Of a DNA stretch of 64,000 bases, positions 44,792-55,885 are shown one piece after another. Where the stretch lies: NCBI GenBank assembly GCA_019022495.1, contig JAFEKR010000001.1:3224001-3288000 (forward strand), given 5' to 3'. The translations under genes were made by a program, and so were the position numbers. The stretch is from Epichloe hybrida (lineage: Eukaryota > Ascomycota > Sordariomycetes > Hypocreales > Clavicipitaceae). Under the pieces are notes generated by a model. It made no database searches and was not told the DNA's origin. It saw only the letters and a list, made by a program, of their open reading frames with translations. Positions within the stretch are counted from its first letter, which is position 1. Every line of letters begins with the position of its first letter.

Positions 44792-45972
44792 TGTTAAAAT
44801 ATATTGTTAAAAATATATAAGGTTTTGTAATCCTAGGTTCAGTTGGATCGGTCCACTCTTTTGATTTCAATAGGTTATGAGCCCGGTGGCGCAGTGGTTG
44901 TGGCTTACTATAGCGTATTAGCCCGCCCACTATAGTGGAGCACTGCTCTGCGAGGCAAGGTTATAAGTTCGAACCCTGCTGAAAAAATAATAACAAGAAA
45001 TTTAATTGCTAGTATAAGCTTAACCTCCAATAAGGCACCTGGATATACAATTCTAGGGGGAGTGTTAAAATATATTGTTAAAAATATATAAGGCTTTGAA
45101 ATCCTAGGTTTAGTTAGATTAGTCTACTCTTTTGATTTTAACAGGTTATGAGCCTAGTGGCGCAGTGGTTGTGGCTTACTGTAGCGTATTAGCCCGCCTA
45201 CCATAGTGGAGCACTGCTCTGCGAGGCAAGGTTATGGGTTTGAACCCTGCCGAAAAAATAATAACAAGAAATTCAATTACTAGTATAAGCCTAACCTCTA
45301 ATAGGGCACCTAGATATACAATTCTAGGGGGAGTGTTAAAATATATTGTTAAAAATATATAAGGCTTTGTAATCCTAGGTTCAGTTAGATCGGTCTACTC
45401 TTTTGATTTCAACAGGTTATGAGCCCGGTGGCGCAGTGGTTGTGGCTTACTGTAGCGTATTAGCCCGCCTACCATAGTGGAGCACTACTCTGCGAGGCAA
45501 GGTTATGGGTTCGAACCCTGCCGAAAAAAAAAAAAAAATAATAATAATAACAAGAAATTCAATTGCTAGTAAAAGCCTAACCTCCAATAGGGCACCTTGG
45601 ATATACAATTCCAGGGGGAGTGTTAAAATATATTGTTAAAAATATATAAGGCTTTATAATCCTAGGTTCAGTCAGATTGGTCCACTCTTTTAATTTCAAC
45701 AGGTTATAAGCCTGGTGGCGTAGTAGTTGTGGCTTACTGTAGCGTATTAGCCCGCCTACCATAGTGGAGCACTGCTCTGCGAGGCAAGGTTATAGGTTCG
45801 AACCCTACCAAAAAAATAATAACAAGAAATTCAATTACTAGTATAAGCCTAACCTCCAATAGGGCACCTGGATATATAATTCCAGGGGGAGTGTTAAAAT
45901 ATATTGTTAAAAATATATAAGGCTTTGTAATCCTAGGTTTAGTCGGATCGGTCCACTCTTTTGATTTCAACA
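44792..45972 (+). mobile_element. Tandem TRIM-type mini-LTR array (five LTRs, four internal segments)
   Basis: Five 81-bp LTRs at 44792-44872, 45063-45143, 45334-45414, 45621-45701 and 45892-45972 alternate with four internal segments of 190, 190, 206 and 190 bp. Each LTR starts TGTTAAAATATATTG and ends TTTCAACA. Just inside is GGTTATGAGCCC, complementary to the anticodon stem-loop of initiator tRNA-Met, the half-tRNA primer site used by copia elements. Each internal segment ends in the purine tract AGGGGGAG. The whole array is bounded by one 5-bp duplication AGTAC (44787-44791 and 45973-45977). The internal segment also holds a Pol III A-box-like TGGCGCAGTGG and B-box GGTTCGAACCC. There is no coding capacity. 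Copies differ mostly by C/T transitions. Confidence 0.88.
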
Positions 45973-48836
45973 AGTACTAGCTTCTATAGGGAACTACTAC
46001 TAATTAATTAAAGCTTTAGATTTGCTAATTAATATCCTTATCTATTTGCAAAAGCATTAGAGGTTAATAGGAAGATTAATAATATAGGCCTTATATTCTA
46101 GGATTCCTTTACAGGCATTTAGAATCTAACTATAGAGGTCTAATTCCAACTAGGATTTATAAGGATTTGCCCTTTAGAGATTTAAAAGCTTTATTATAAG
46201 GTCTTTAAAGCACTTAATCTTTAATTTACTAGGGTTCTCTTAAATAATCATAAGCAGTTATAATCTTCCCTATAATAGATAGTTCTTTTAATATATATTA
46301 TCTATCTTAAACTTCTACTTAATCCTATAGATAAGAGTTAGGAGATCTTAGGGGTTTCCTTAGCCTAAAAGATTCTCTAAGAAGTACTATAGAGGTCTTC
46401 CTTTTAGTATAAACTTAAAACCATAGCCTAACTATTCTTATGTAATTCCTAGTATCTTATACTTTCTTTAATAAGTTAAGAGCTTGATATTAAGAATATT
46501 ATACTCCTTAGTGCTATACTTAATACTCTTATTACTATAGAATTTATTAAGATTAAGTAGTTACTTTAATAAGGGTTAGCCTGTCTTCTAAGGGGGAATA
46601 GGGATAATTAAATCTTATAGAAGAGGTACTATAGTCTTAGATTATAGAGAGGGATTATAGTGCCTTATTATAGGAGGGGAAATAAGGGGGGTCTAGGGTT
46701 ATAGTTAGGGGCTTATAATAAGGGGATTGCCTTTACTATTACACCTTTGCCTTACACTTAGTATGCTTAGGGATTAGTATAATAGAATCTAGGAATAGAA
46801 TAGGAGTAATTATAGTAGTTAAGGGGATTAGGGATAACGTAAAGTAATTAGTTACTTTAGTTAATCTCTAAAAGAAGGGATACTAATAGGAAGGAGGTCT
46901 TTATAAAAGTCCTTCTCTACTATTTACCTCTTAAAGGGGAAATACTTCCTAGTAACTTCCTATATTTCTTTTTCTTTCTAGTTATAAAATCTATTATAGT
47001 TAATAATATCTTTAAGTAAGATTACTATCTTATAGTAACTCTATAGGTTTATATAGACATTACTAAAGAAGAGAAAGTCTTAAAGACTCTTTATAGCTTT
47101 AGGATTTACTACTTAGAATATTTCTTGTTTTTATTCTCTAAAGTTATTACTAAAGATAGTAAATAGGGTTTATAGGTATAGGTTCTTATATTTATAGGTT
47201 ACTTTCTTAATAAGAATCTAGGCTATAAGTTCTTTAGGGGTAGTGTTTACTTTAAGATTAAATAATTCCTTATTCTCTAGTGCTTATTACGTAATATATT
47301 AGTGTAAATTAGGGGATATATAGTTAAGGAGGTGAGATATAACTTATAGATTAGCTTCTCTTTTAGTATCCTTAGGGGGGAAGGTTTATTTATAATTAGA
47401 GGGAATGTCTTAGGCTCTAAATCCCTCTAGTTAATCTTAATGTTTTACTATAATGTTAGTAGTAGATAGGGGGGTAAGGGAAATAGAGAATTAATAGAAG
47501 TCTAAAGGATTATAAGTAAAGCTATTATCTTTATCCCTTAGTGGGTTTAATTAAATAATTAAGGATAGGTTAGGTTAGTTACTAACTAGGCCTTAATTAA
47601 GTTAATAAGCTTAGATTTAGTATAGAGCTAGTTATAGTTACTTAAGGTAAAAGGAGAGCTAGATTATACTTCTTCCTTAGCATATTTAGTATCTTAGAGT
47701 AGCACTTTCTTTTTTATAAGGTAAGTCCTTAATACTAATGCCTCTTCTATAAACCTTACTAATCTATAGTATCTATAGAGATAACTATTAATTAGTGTTA
47801 GTATTTATAGGATACTATTAACCTATGCGTAGGGTTTTCGGGGTGGACTAAAGTATATATAATTATTATATATTCTAGTCTATTAAAGTAAGTAAAAGAG
47901 GGATTGAATAGAAGCAAAGAGGGTGTGCTATTTATTATAGGAAAAGGGGCCTTAATTAGGGTTATTAGCGAAAAGGCTACATGTGCTAACCCTGATCGCG
48001 GCGCGGTCAGGCCGGACATATAGGTCCGCGATGCAACGCGCCCACCTAATTAGAGGCGCGCACCCTTGTTGATATCATGCTTGTTCCAACAATATGCCTT
48101 AAGGTTATTTACTTATATTTAGGCCTAAGGGTCCTTATAAACTATATATAATACTCTTATAAGGCCTTTATAAGGCTCTAGAATTAACTATTAAAGACCT
48201 AATAATAACTACTAAGAATAGCAAACTAGGCGCTATCTTTAGTATTATTAAGTTATTAAAGGTACTAAAAATAACTCTCTTTAGTTACCTTAATATCTTT
48301 AGGCAAGCTTTCCTTAGGTTCTAGTAAGCTCTTAGTTATAGCTCTAGTGCTATAAGAGTGTGTTTAAACTCCTAAGGTCTTTATTATAAATAATTAACTC
48401 TATATAGCTTCTATTACTTTTCTCTTTACTAGAGTCCTATTTCCTATAAGGATTAAAGGCTTAGGAGGGTAATCTAGCTATAGATTTATATTAGGATTAA
48501 TAAAGACCTAAATTCTATCTTTAACAGCTCTTACCTTAACTATCTTATACTATAGGTCCTAATAGTAGGGCTTTTATAGCTTAATAGCTAGCTTATTACC
48601 TTTTAAAGATTCCTTAGCTATTATAAGATATTCTATAGTGTTATTATTAAACTAGTAAAAGGTAGTATTAATCCTAGTGTGCTAGGGTTACTTAATTATA
48701 ATGTTAATAAATTAGGCCTCTCTTTTACTAGGTATATACTAATTATTTAAAGATTAAATAATTAGTTAATTTAAAGAGAAAAGTACTAATTTAGAAGAAA
48801 GGTATAATAATTATAAATACTATGTAATTACTACTA

Positions 48837-49088
48837 TATTAGACTATAAAGCTAGGGTTTAATATAACTACCTTTATTAAGTTATCTAACCCTATAAGAG
48901 GGTGTGGACTATAGCTTAAATACCTAAGTACCTTTACTATAGGTGGGGTGCTAATATAGTGCTAAAACATACTATGTGGTTATAAAGATTATAGAAAATG
49001 ACTAGCTAGGGGTGGACTCTTATCTCAGCTAGTTGAGTAGCGAGACTATCGTGCGGCAGGGATCAATTATGCCCTTGTGGGTGCAACA
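48837..49088 (-). repeat. LTR of outer copia element (right, 5' in coding sense)
   Basis: Partner of 28685-28936. It retains more G and C (ends GGGTGCAACA) and is followed by the ATAAT target duplication. Confidence 0.88.
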
Positions 49089-49200
49089 ATAATTCACGGG
49101 AGGTCACTCCCCTTCATAAATTTGCGGGCGTGGGTACCTCTTCCGTTTTAGGTCTAGTTACTACTATCTCGTTAAAAAGTCACTGACAGGTTTACGTGTG
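49089..49200 (-). mobile_element. MITE, right arm (split by copia insertion)
   Basis: On the minus strand it reads from CACACGTAAACCTGTCAGTG to GGTACCCACGCCCGCAAATT and CTCCCGTGAATTAT. It pairs with the left arm at 28601-28662 and is strongly similar to 53022-53140. This shows that the outer copia element landed inside a pre-existing MITE. Confidence 0.7.
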
Positions 49201-49540
49201 AATAACCAATGAGCAAAAAAAAGATCAAATTTAACAATACATGGCAATATTCGAGAACGTGGGTATTAAACCTAGGATTACCATCTAGGCCGTTAAAAAT
49301 GTAACGCTAGCAGTAGATACATCGTCTGTCGACGGAAGGCGGTAAAGGAAAATAGCGTAATGTAAAACACCCTCTAGCAAAGAAACCGAATTCAACGCCC
49401 AAAGCTATGCAACTTTTCTAGCCCGTCTCTCGCCATGTATAATTAACCCATTTGATTGTGTGAACCATGAACAATACCGCTTGAAGCCATTCCATTCCAT
49501 CCCGGCTTGTCGCGGGATTTTATCAGTCGTAAACACCCAC

Positions 49541-51826
49541 TCAATCCTCGTCATAGTCGACATCCACGCCGCGGTACCGCATCTCCAGTACCCATTTGCC
49601 GTCAAAGTCGATGCCTTTGCGAATCTTGGTGCCTGCTTTCCTCCACACTGCACTCCCGAGGCCCATGTCTGCTATGAAAAGTCGCCATTCGTCATCGGAT
49701 GCGGCACTGCTCAGGACACCTGGTCTACCGTCTGGGGGCGGCGTAACTACCTCGAGTAGACCCTTCTTGGGGGCGCCAATGGCAACAACATATCTCGGCT
49801 TCACGTAGAGGGGCGCCCCGTCGATAATGGCAATCTTGCCTGACGTGGGATCAATTCCGGTGGGCACGTCCACGGACATGACGAACGCCTCGTTGCGGTT
49901 TGCCCACTCCATCAGCTCGTAGACAGTAGCTTGGTCGCCAATGCGGAGTTCCTCAAACGAAATCGTCAAGCCTAGCAGCGCATCTATGATGAGGGACGCG
50001 AATACTGGGGTTCCCGAGGCAGCCGATTTTCGCAAGTGCTCGAAAAAATCGTTCTTGTGGAGCACCTTTCCGCCGAATGCGCGGTAAAGCTGTATCTGTC
50101 TTCGTAGGTCCTCCAGCAGGTCTTTTTCTCGATCCATGCCAACTAGGCACACCAGTACGTCGAAGCTTTTGTTGCGTAGGTGCCGAGCGGCGGCTAGCGC
50201 ACGGATGCCAGATTTGTTGTTTCCAGCCAACACCACAATGGTGGAAGCGCCAGATGATGAGGAGCCATCGGCTAGTGAGCTGGCAAGTGCCAGCTCGAAC
50301 CGTACTATGATGGCTGGATCAGAGAGTGCGACGACTGCTACTTCGGCTATACCACGGCCGGCATTCTCTGCCATGAGGGCTTCCGAGAACCCAAGCTCGT
50401 TAGCAGCAATGTTTTCTAGGTTTAGCATTTGCAGCGTGGATATGGCTTCAAGTCGGCGGTTTGAGGGGACGAGGTACAGGCCTGGCTGGTCAACCCGTTG
50501 CTGCAGGCGGTCATCAGCATCGCGAAACCCCGTCTTTGGGGAAGCACGTCTCGTGGACGACTGGGAAAGACGTACAGACGAGTTAACGCGGCTGAGCGGC
50601 TGGCTCGTCATGACACCGCTGGCCTTGCGAGATTGTGACCGCCGAGACACCCCTGATTTGCTTTCTGCCCTGGGCTTGACGCCCTGCCCAGCATTCCCGT
50701 TCCTTGCTTCACGGCCACTCAGCTTCTCTGGCTCGTTCACCATGACATCTGCTTCACTGTTCCAAAAATCGGCACTCTGCCCGCCCAAGGAGGTAGGGAC
50801 TTCCAACACCATTTCCGTATGATGTAAATTCTTACCCCCGCTCGTGCCGGGTTTGGGTCGGCGATTGTGCGAAACAAGACGTTCGGACTCGTCCACCTCA
50901 TCCTCTTTGCGCATTTGATCAAAGATGGTGCGCTTGTCAAACTTGGCGAGGTTGTTTTCGAAATCGAATTCACCCATTTCCTCCGTGACATCTTCCGATG
51001 CCCACCCATTGTCGGCAAACTCTTTCATACCTTTTCCATTCTTTTTGAGAGAGTTGAAGGGCTGGAAGGAGGATGTGCTCTGCAGAATGGGTGTTTGCCT
51101 CCACCCCTTGCCGTGGCCACCCATTCCAGATCCGTTGCCTTGAGATCCATGTAGATGTACGGCGTTGTTAGACTTGGATGGTTTGGACGTCTTTGAACGA
51201 CTCTTCCTCTTTTGCGATGGAGTTTCTGATGCGGTCGGTGTCTTGTCACCTGAATTGCTCCCTTGGCTTACTCTCATGCCCTGAATGGAATCCAGAATGT
51301 TCTGCTCAGGCCCCCTGCCACCAGGCGCATGCGGCTGATTTCCCAAGTTATCGGGCCGCTCTTGGAACCGGGCGGCAGTGGCGGGCGGTGTGCGGGAATT
51401 CGGCCGTCTGCCCACGCTCAGAATTGCCGGATCAACGAAGGACTGTTGTTGTGGCTGCTTCTGTGGTATTGGGGGCTGGCGATGTGAAGGATGAACTCCT
51501 GGTAAAGGTGAAGCGTATTTCTTTGGTGACGCATAGTTGACGGGTATCTCAGAAAGATCGGCAATGTTAGCAGCATCAATCTTCATCTGCGCTGCCGTTT
51601 CCTGCGTCGCAGCGATATACACTACAGCACGTGAGAGGCCTCAAGTCAGTGACAGTCCGTTACATTCAGCTCGCACCGCTGCTGAAAATTGCTTGGATAA
51701 ACACATACCGTTAGTCAGGGTGAGACTACTCCCCGCTTCGACATCTCTCACAATGCCCGTGAGACGATACCCGGCAGGCTCACGGAGCACAACCCTCATG
51801 TGCAATCCAATAAATTGACTTGCCAT
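49541..51826 (-). CDS. EDC3: Enhancer of mRNA decapping protein 3 (EDC3)
   Basis: Exon 1 is 51826-51709 and exon 2 is 51621-49541, with an 87-bp intron. Together they encode 732 residues, usual for filamentous ascomycetes. The N-terminal divergent LSm domain (about 1-80) starts MASQFIGLHMRVVLREPAGY. A long Ser/Pro/Gln-rich linker follows. The FDF motif is EFDFENNLAKFDKRTIFDQM (about 260-280). The C-terminal YjeF_N Rossmann-fold domain runs from about 455 (ENAGRGIAEV, VVLAGNNKSGIRALAAARHL, SVDVPTGIDPTSG). EDC3 binds Dcp2 and the DEAD-box helicase Dhh1 and scaffolds cytoplasmic P-bodies. The intron is required to add the LSm start, and its phase fits. It lies in a normal-GC island between two transposon-rich blocks and shows no damage. 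Confidence 0.94.
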
Positions 51827-52466
51827 CGTTGTCGAGTTTCTGGCAAGTTCGGAATTTCCGCCAGAAGAGAGGAGAGAAACCAAATTTTTCAGGGCAAATC
51901 GGTATTGTGCAATTTTCGCCTCTCAAACCGCTACCACACCCCTGGCGGTGTTGGCGTCAGCAGACTGCCGGCTCTTTGCCACCTCACACCAAAGAAATCA
52001 TTCGGATACACAGCCGCTCGTTTTCAAACACCCGAGTCTCCCTACGTAAGTTCCCGCCGTGGCGAATTATCGAGCCGATCAAGGAGGTGAGCCGAGACGC
52101 TTGATTCGTTCGGTTTGCTCGTGATGGGCTCCTCGTCGTTGGAGCTGGAGAGGTCCGCTGTGCACGAGACAACTTGCTCTAGCCGGCAGGCAGTCTCGAG
52201 AGCTGTCGTAATCAACCTGCACCGCTCTGAGGAGTCGAAAGTGACTCGCGAAGCCGTAGTACGCTGCTCCGTTTGTTGCAATGAAATGTGATAGTCGAAG
52301 CGGTTAGATTTAACTGCCGACTTGACGATATGCGCGCACGAGTTGGTAGGCTCCTGAGGTTGAGAACGTAGTAAGGCAAAAAAGTCTTGAAAAGGCTGGC
52401 CGGCCGCCCACTTTGCGAGTCATGCCACACGCCTTCTCTTATCGATAAGCGCAAACCTAGCTCAAT
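51827..52466. other. Intergenic upstream of EDC3
   Basis: About 640 bp of normal base composition holding the EDC3 promoter. No supported gene was found on either strand. Confidence 0.5.
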
Positions 52467-52853
52467 GGACATCTAAACATGCATCTGTCAAAAATTGATC
52501 ACGCATCTGCCGTTAGTCCTAATCAGGATAGATAGCTTACTTACTTATTTTTAGTATAGCTTATGTCTATTAATCTTTATAGTATTATTAAGAGTTAATT
52601 ATAATACCTATAATAAGTGTAAAGATATTAATATTATTAAAGCTATTATAATTATATTACTAGCAGATTATAAGAAATAAATTATAGTTAACTACTAGGC
52701 TTCTTAGAGGGATTATTAAAGAAGGATTAACTTAGCGTTAGTGTAAATATAGGCGTTACAGAGGTAAGGTCTCCTTGCATCAGGGGATTCCTAATTAGGA
52801 CTAACGGCAGATGCGTGATCAATTTTTGACAGATGCGTGTTTAGATGTCCCCA
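52467..52853. mobile_element. MITE with about 60-bp terminal inverted repeats
   Basis: The left arm (from GGACATCTAAACATGCATCT at 52467) and the right arm (ending TGTTTAGATGTCC at 52850) are near-perfect inverted complements over about 60 bp, through CGCATCTGCCGTTAGTCCTAA. The 260-bp centre is very AT-rich with no coding capacity. A clear target duplication was not found. Confidence 0.75.
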
Positions 52854-52862
52854 GGCCAAACC

Positions 52863-53027
52863 TGTTACGATACGAAACGTAAGATCTGAAGGAGTGTGTG
52901 AAGGTTATTAATTTAACTATCTAGAGGTCAAAGCTATTATCTAATATAGGGGTTCTAGGTCACGTGCTAGGCCACATCCTTGGCACGGCAGGCTACATCC
53001 TATGATTGTCAATTCTAGCACGTAACA
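52863..53027. repeat. Solo LTR (TGTTACG...CGTAACA family)
   Basis: This 165-bp unit starts TGTTACGATA and ends TAGCACGTAACA. It is the same family as the LTRs at 53392-53533 and 55693-55835, but with a short internal duplication (CACATCC...CTACATCC). No matching flanking duplication is seen, so it may be an old or rearranged copy. Confidence 0.7.
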
Positions 53028-53140
53028 AACAACACGTAAACATGCAGTAGTGATTTTCTAATCATGCAGTAGTAATTAGGCCTAAGACGAAAGAGGTGCC
53101 CACGCCCGCAAAATTTATATGAGAAGTGACCTCCCGCAAT
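53022..53140 (+). mobile_element. MITE end, same family as 49089-49200
   Basis: It reads ACACGTAAACATGCAGTAGTG then AGAGGTGCCCACGCCCGCAA and ATGAGAAGTGACCTCCCGC, closely matching the split MITE arm. Only one end is recognisable here. Confidence 0.6.
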
Positions 53141-53391
53141 GTATGCAATTTATAATATTCTATTTTAAATATGGGAAACCGCGTTTTTGGGCTTCTTTTG
53201 GAGATACAGAGCTTCTAAAGGGCTAATCGCGGGTGCCTGCGCCACCATATGGGTTTAACCCCAGTCCAATTACGCCATAGCAAAAGAACACGCATTAACA
53301 AACAAGTCAACATTTACTTGTTCAATTGACACCTACCTATATTGCTAGGCCTAGGCAAAGCATAGACTATCACAGCGCTTAAACGCTCTCC

Positions 53392-55835
53392 TGTTACGAT
53401 ATAAAACGTATGATATAAGGAGTGTGTGAAGGTTGTTAATTCAACTAGCTAGAGGCTGAAGCTATCGTCTAATATAGGGGTTCTGGTCACGTGCTAGGCC
53501 ACATCCTCTGATTGTCAATTCTAGCACGTAACAAATGCGGGCACCACGGATAAAAGAGATAGCTATCCCAGCTATCTAATAAGATCTAACGAATTTACAA
53601 CAAGCTAGGAATCGGGCTCTTGTAAGGGAATTCAGTCAGATAGATCATCAGGTCCGGCGGTCATTAAATCGGTCATCAAATTGATCATCGAATCGGTCAT
53701 CAAATCGGTCATCGAATCGGTCATCGAATCGGTCATCAAATTGGTCGTCAGGTTGATAACTTGACCTACGGGATCTGTAACTATAGCGGTCGGGTTGATC
53801 ATCAAATTGTACATCTGATTCGAAATGTAAGTCAACAGGGCGCTCCAAATCATAGTCAATTTGATCATCGGATTGATCGAATTGATCCGGTTGATCGGAT
53901 TGATCAGGTTGACGGTTAGGCCGACGATTGGATTGATAATCCGAGTCGCTATCAGATTGGTAATCGTACAGATAGTCGTATTGATCAGGCTGATAGATCT
54001 GATGGTTGATAGCTTGGCTAGGCAACGAGCTTTGCAGAGGTCTAGGCGACGAGCTTTGCAAAGGGTCAGGAATTCGGTCAATCCGTTGAATTAGCTGATG
54101 AATTCGCTGACGAATTTGCTGCACTAGGTTAGGTAACAAGCTTTGTAAAGGTCTAGGTAATGAGCTTTGCAAAGGTCTAGGCAACGAGCTTTGCAAAGGG
54201 TTAGGAATTCGGTTAGGCTGTTGAATTGGCTGACGAATTTGCTGCAGCGGGCCAGGCAATAAGCGTTGCAAAGGGTCAGGAATTCGGTCAGGCTGTTGAA
54301 TTGGCTGACGAATTTGCTAACAAGCTAGCTGCCTTCGAAGGTTATCGCGTTCTTTGAAGACTTCCTTAACAAGGTCTTCAAGCTGCTGAAAATCATCCTT
54401 TTCTATTGCTAGCTGCTGTTGAAGATCCTGAATCTGTTGCTGCTGCCACTGAATTTGCTACTGCAATTACTGCTGTAATTGCTGCTGTTGCCACAGATAA
54501 CGGGTCCTTAGGTCCTGAAGGTCCCGCTGATGCTATTCCTGCTGCCACTGGAATTGCTGAACTAGCTGCTGTTGAATCTGTTGATATTGCTAACTAGCTA
54601 GGCATAGGTCCTTAAGATGCTAAAAGACCTGATTTCTTGAAGGGAAGGTCTTCCTACAGATGCCACAGGTTCGGCGTTGATGATCTTGCTTGTACGCTGT
54701 AATCGCTGTTGCTCACACTGATCTAGCTGATGTAAGGGAAGCATTATAGCGGCTTTATTAGATCGAAGTTGACGAATTTGTCAGATTTGACGGTCGGATC
54801 GAAGGTCGAAGATCGAGGGTCTTCAAATCGAAGGTCGAGGGTCTTCAAATCGAAGGTCGAAGGTCTTCAAATCGAAGGTCGAAGGTCTTCAAATCGAAGG
54901 TCGAAGGTCTTCGGATTGATCGAATTGAATCGAAGATCGAAGAATCGAAGGTCGAGGGTCTTCGGATTGATTGAAATGAATCAAAGATCGAAGAATCGAA
55001 GATCGAGGGTCTTCGGATTGATTGAAATGAATCAAAGATCGAAGAATCGAAGATCGAGGGTCTTCGGATTGATTGAAATGAATCAAAGATCGAAGAATCG
55101 AAGGTCAAGGGTCTTCGGATTGATCGAATTGAATCGAAGATCGAAGAATCGAAGGTCGAAGGTCTTCGGATTGATCGAAATCGCACGATCAATTGATTCA
55201 AAGGTCGAAGGTCTTCAAATCAAAGGTCGAAGAGATCGAATGTCTTCAAATCAACGGATCGAAGGTTGAAGAATCGAAGTCCGAAGGTCTTCGGGTCAAC
55301 GGATCAAAGGTCGGCACGAGGGTCAACGAATTGATCGAATTGAATCGAAGGTCGAAGAATCAAAGGTCTTCAAATCAACGGATCGAAGGTCTTCAAATCA
55401 ACGGATTGAAGGTCTTCAAAGAGATCGAAGAATCTGACAATGGGAGCGATGCCTAAGGGAGCTATCTGGCCTAGCAAAAGGGATAGCTTGATCAATTAGT
55501 CAGATTGACCGTCAAATTGAAGGTCAACGAATCTGACGATAGGCGCGATGCCTAGAGGGACTATCAGGCCTAGCGAAAGGGATAGATTTGATAGGCTTGG
55601 TGGGTTGGTTAACAAATAGTCGGTTTGGTGGCTTTTATTAAGCAGTAAAAGCGCTAGAGGTGCGCAACGATCGAAGAGCAATTACTACCACTTGTTACGA
55701 TATAAAACGTATGATATAAGGAGTGTGTGAAGGTTGTTGATTCAACTAGCTAGAAGCTGAAGCTATCGTCTAATATAGGGGTTCTAGGTCACGTGCTAGG
55801 CCACATCCTCTGATTGTCAATTCTAGCACGTAACA
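53392..55835 (-). mobile_element. Short-LTR, non-autonomous LTR retrotransposon
   Basis: LTRs of about 142 bp (53392-53533 and 55693-55835) are flanked by the duplication TCTCC (53387-53391 and 55836-55840). The 2.16-kb interior has near-normal base composition, unlike the copia elements. Minus-strand frames encode a zinc-finger-like CGICRKTFPSRN followed by HLKDLC (near 54600-54690, with stops), a Gln-rich coiled region, and a repetitive segment at 54271-53648 with LPRPLQSS-type repeats and a run of DDRFDDRF. Another stretch (54770-55440) is built from AATCGAAGGTCGA-like direct repeats. No reverse transcriptase, integrase or protease was found, so it would depend on another element. The Gag-like interpretation is inference. 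Confidence 0.75.
54770..55440. repeat. Degenerate tandem repeats of GATCGAAGAATCGAAGGTC type
   Basis: Short units of GGTCGAAGGTCTTCAAATCG, and longer 60-bp units with TTCGGATTGATTGAAATGAA, repeat many times inside the short-LTR element. They leave all frames partly open on both strands, which explains the long low-complexity open frames there. Confidence 0.8.
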
Positions 55836-55885
55836 TCTCCGAGCTAAATTCTCTCACGGATTCGCAACAACTTGATCTGCCAATG

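Larger units (their letters stand above)
40235..48091 (-). mobile_element. Nested copia element 2 (RIP-degraded, itself a target)
   Basis: Two 296-bp LTRs (40235-40530 and 47796-48091) are flanked by the duplication ATATG (40230-40234 and 48092-48096). The full span is 7.86 kb, of which about 1.74 kb are later insertions (a TRIM array and a 546-bp insertion), leaving about 6.1 kb. The LTR is the same family as those at 61197 and 63606. The right LTR is GC-richer at its end (GGTCCGCGATGCAACGCGCC), while the left one shows the RIP-type changes. The short open frames inside the LTRs (40237-40458, 47798-48019) are by-products, not genes. Confidence 0.87.
28685..49088 (-). mobile_element. Outer Ty1/copia LTR retrotransposon, RIP-degraded, host of nested insertions
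   Basis: Two 252-bp LTRs, 28685-28936 and 48837-49088, are flanked by the 5-bp target duplication ATAAT (28680-28684 and 49089-49093). Left-over coding sense is on the minus strand. A surviving fragment at 30896-31099 contains ISRLPPPLAYYNYLASHLKE, typical of the linker before the copia reverse transcriptase. Removing the nested elements leaves about 5.5-5.8 kb, a normal copia length. The internal DNA is extremely AT-rich, dense in TAG/TAA, with LTR differences mostly C/T or G/A. The right LTR keeps more G and C than the left. All this fits repeat-induced point mutation. No gene product can be made. Confidence 0.88.

Noticed and set aside
44880..45000. tRNA genes (four tRNA-like segments with A and B boxes)
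   Set aside because: They lie inside each TRIM unit next to the primer-binding site, the distance between boxes is too long for a normal tRNA, and acceptor and T stems pair poorly.
45577..45973. Minus-strand frames repeating LKEWTDPTEPRITKPYIF-like sequence
   Set aside because: They are readings of the TRIM LTR and internal segment; no transposon-independent signal.
54769..55269. 166-codon plus-strand frame rich in RRSKNRRSRVFGLIE repeats
   Set aside because: Product of degenerate direct repeats inside the short-LTR element; the opposite strand is equally open.
55694..55835. Kinship of the TGTTACG repeats with MITEs
   Set aside because: Ends TGTTACG/CGTAACA could be short inverted repeats, but two copies bound a 2.2-kb interior with a shared 5-bp duplication, which fits LTRs.
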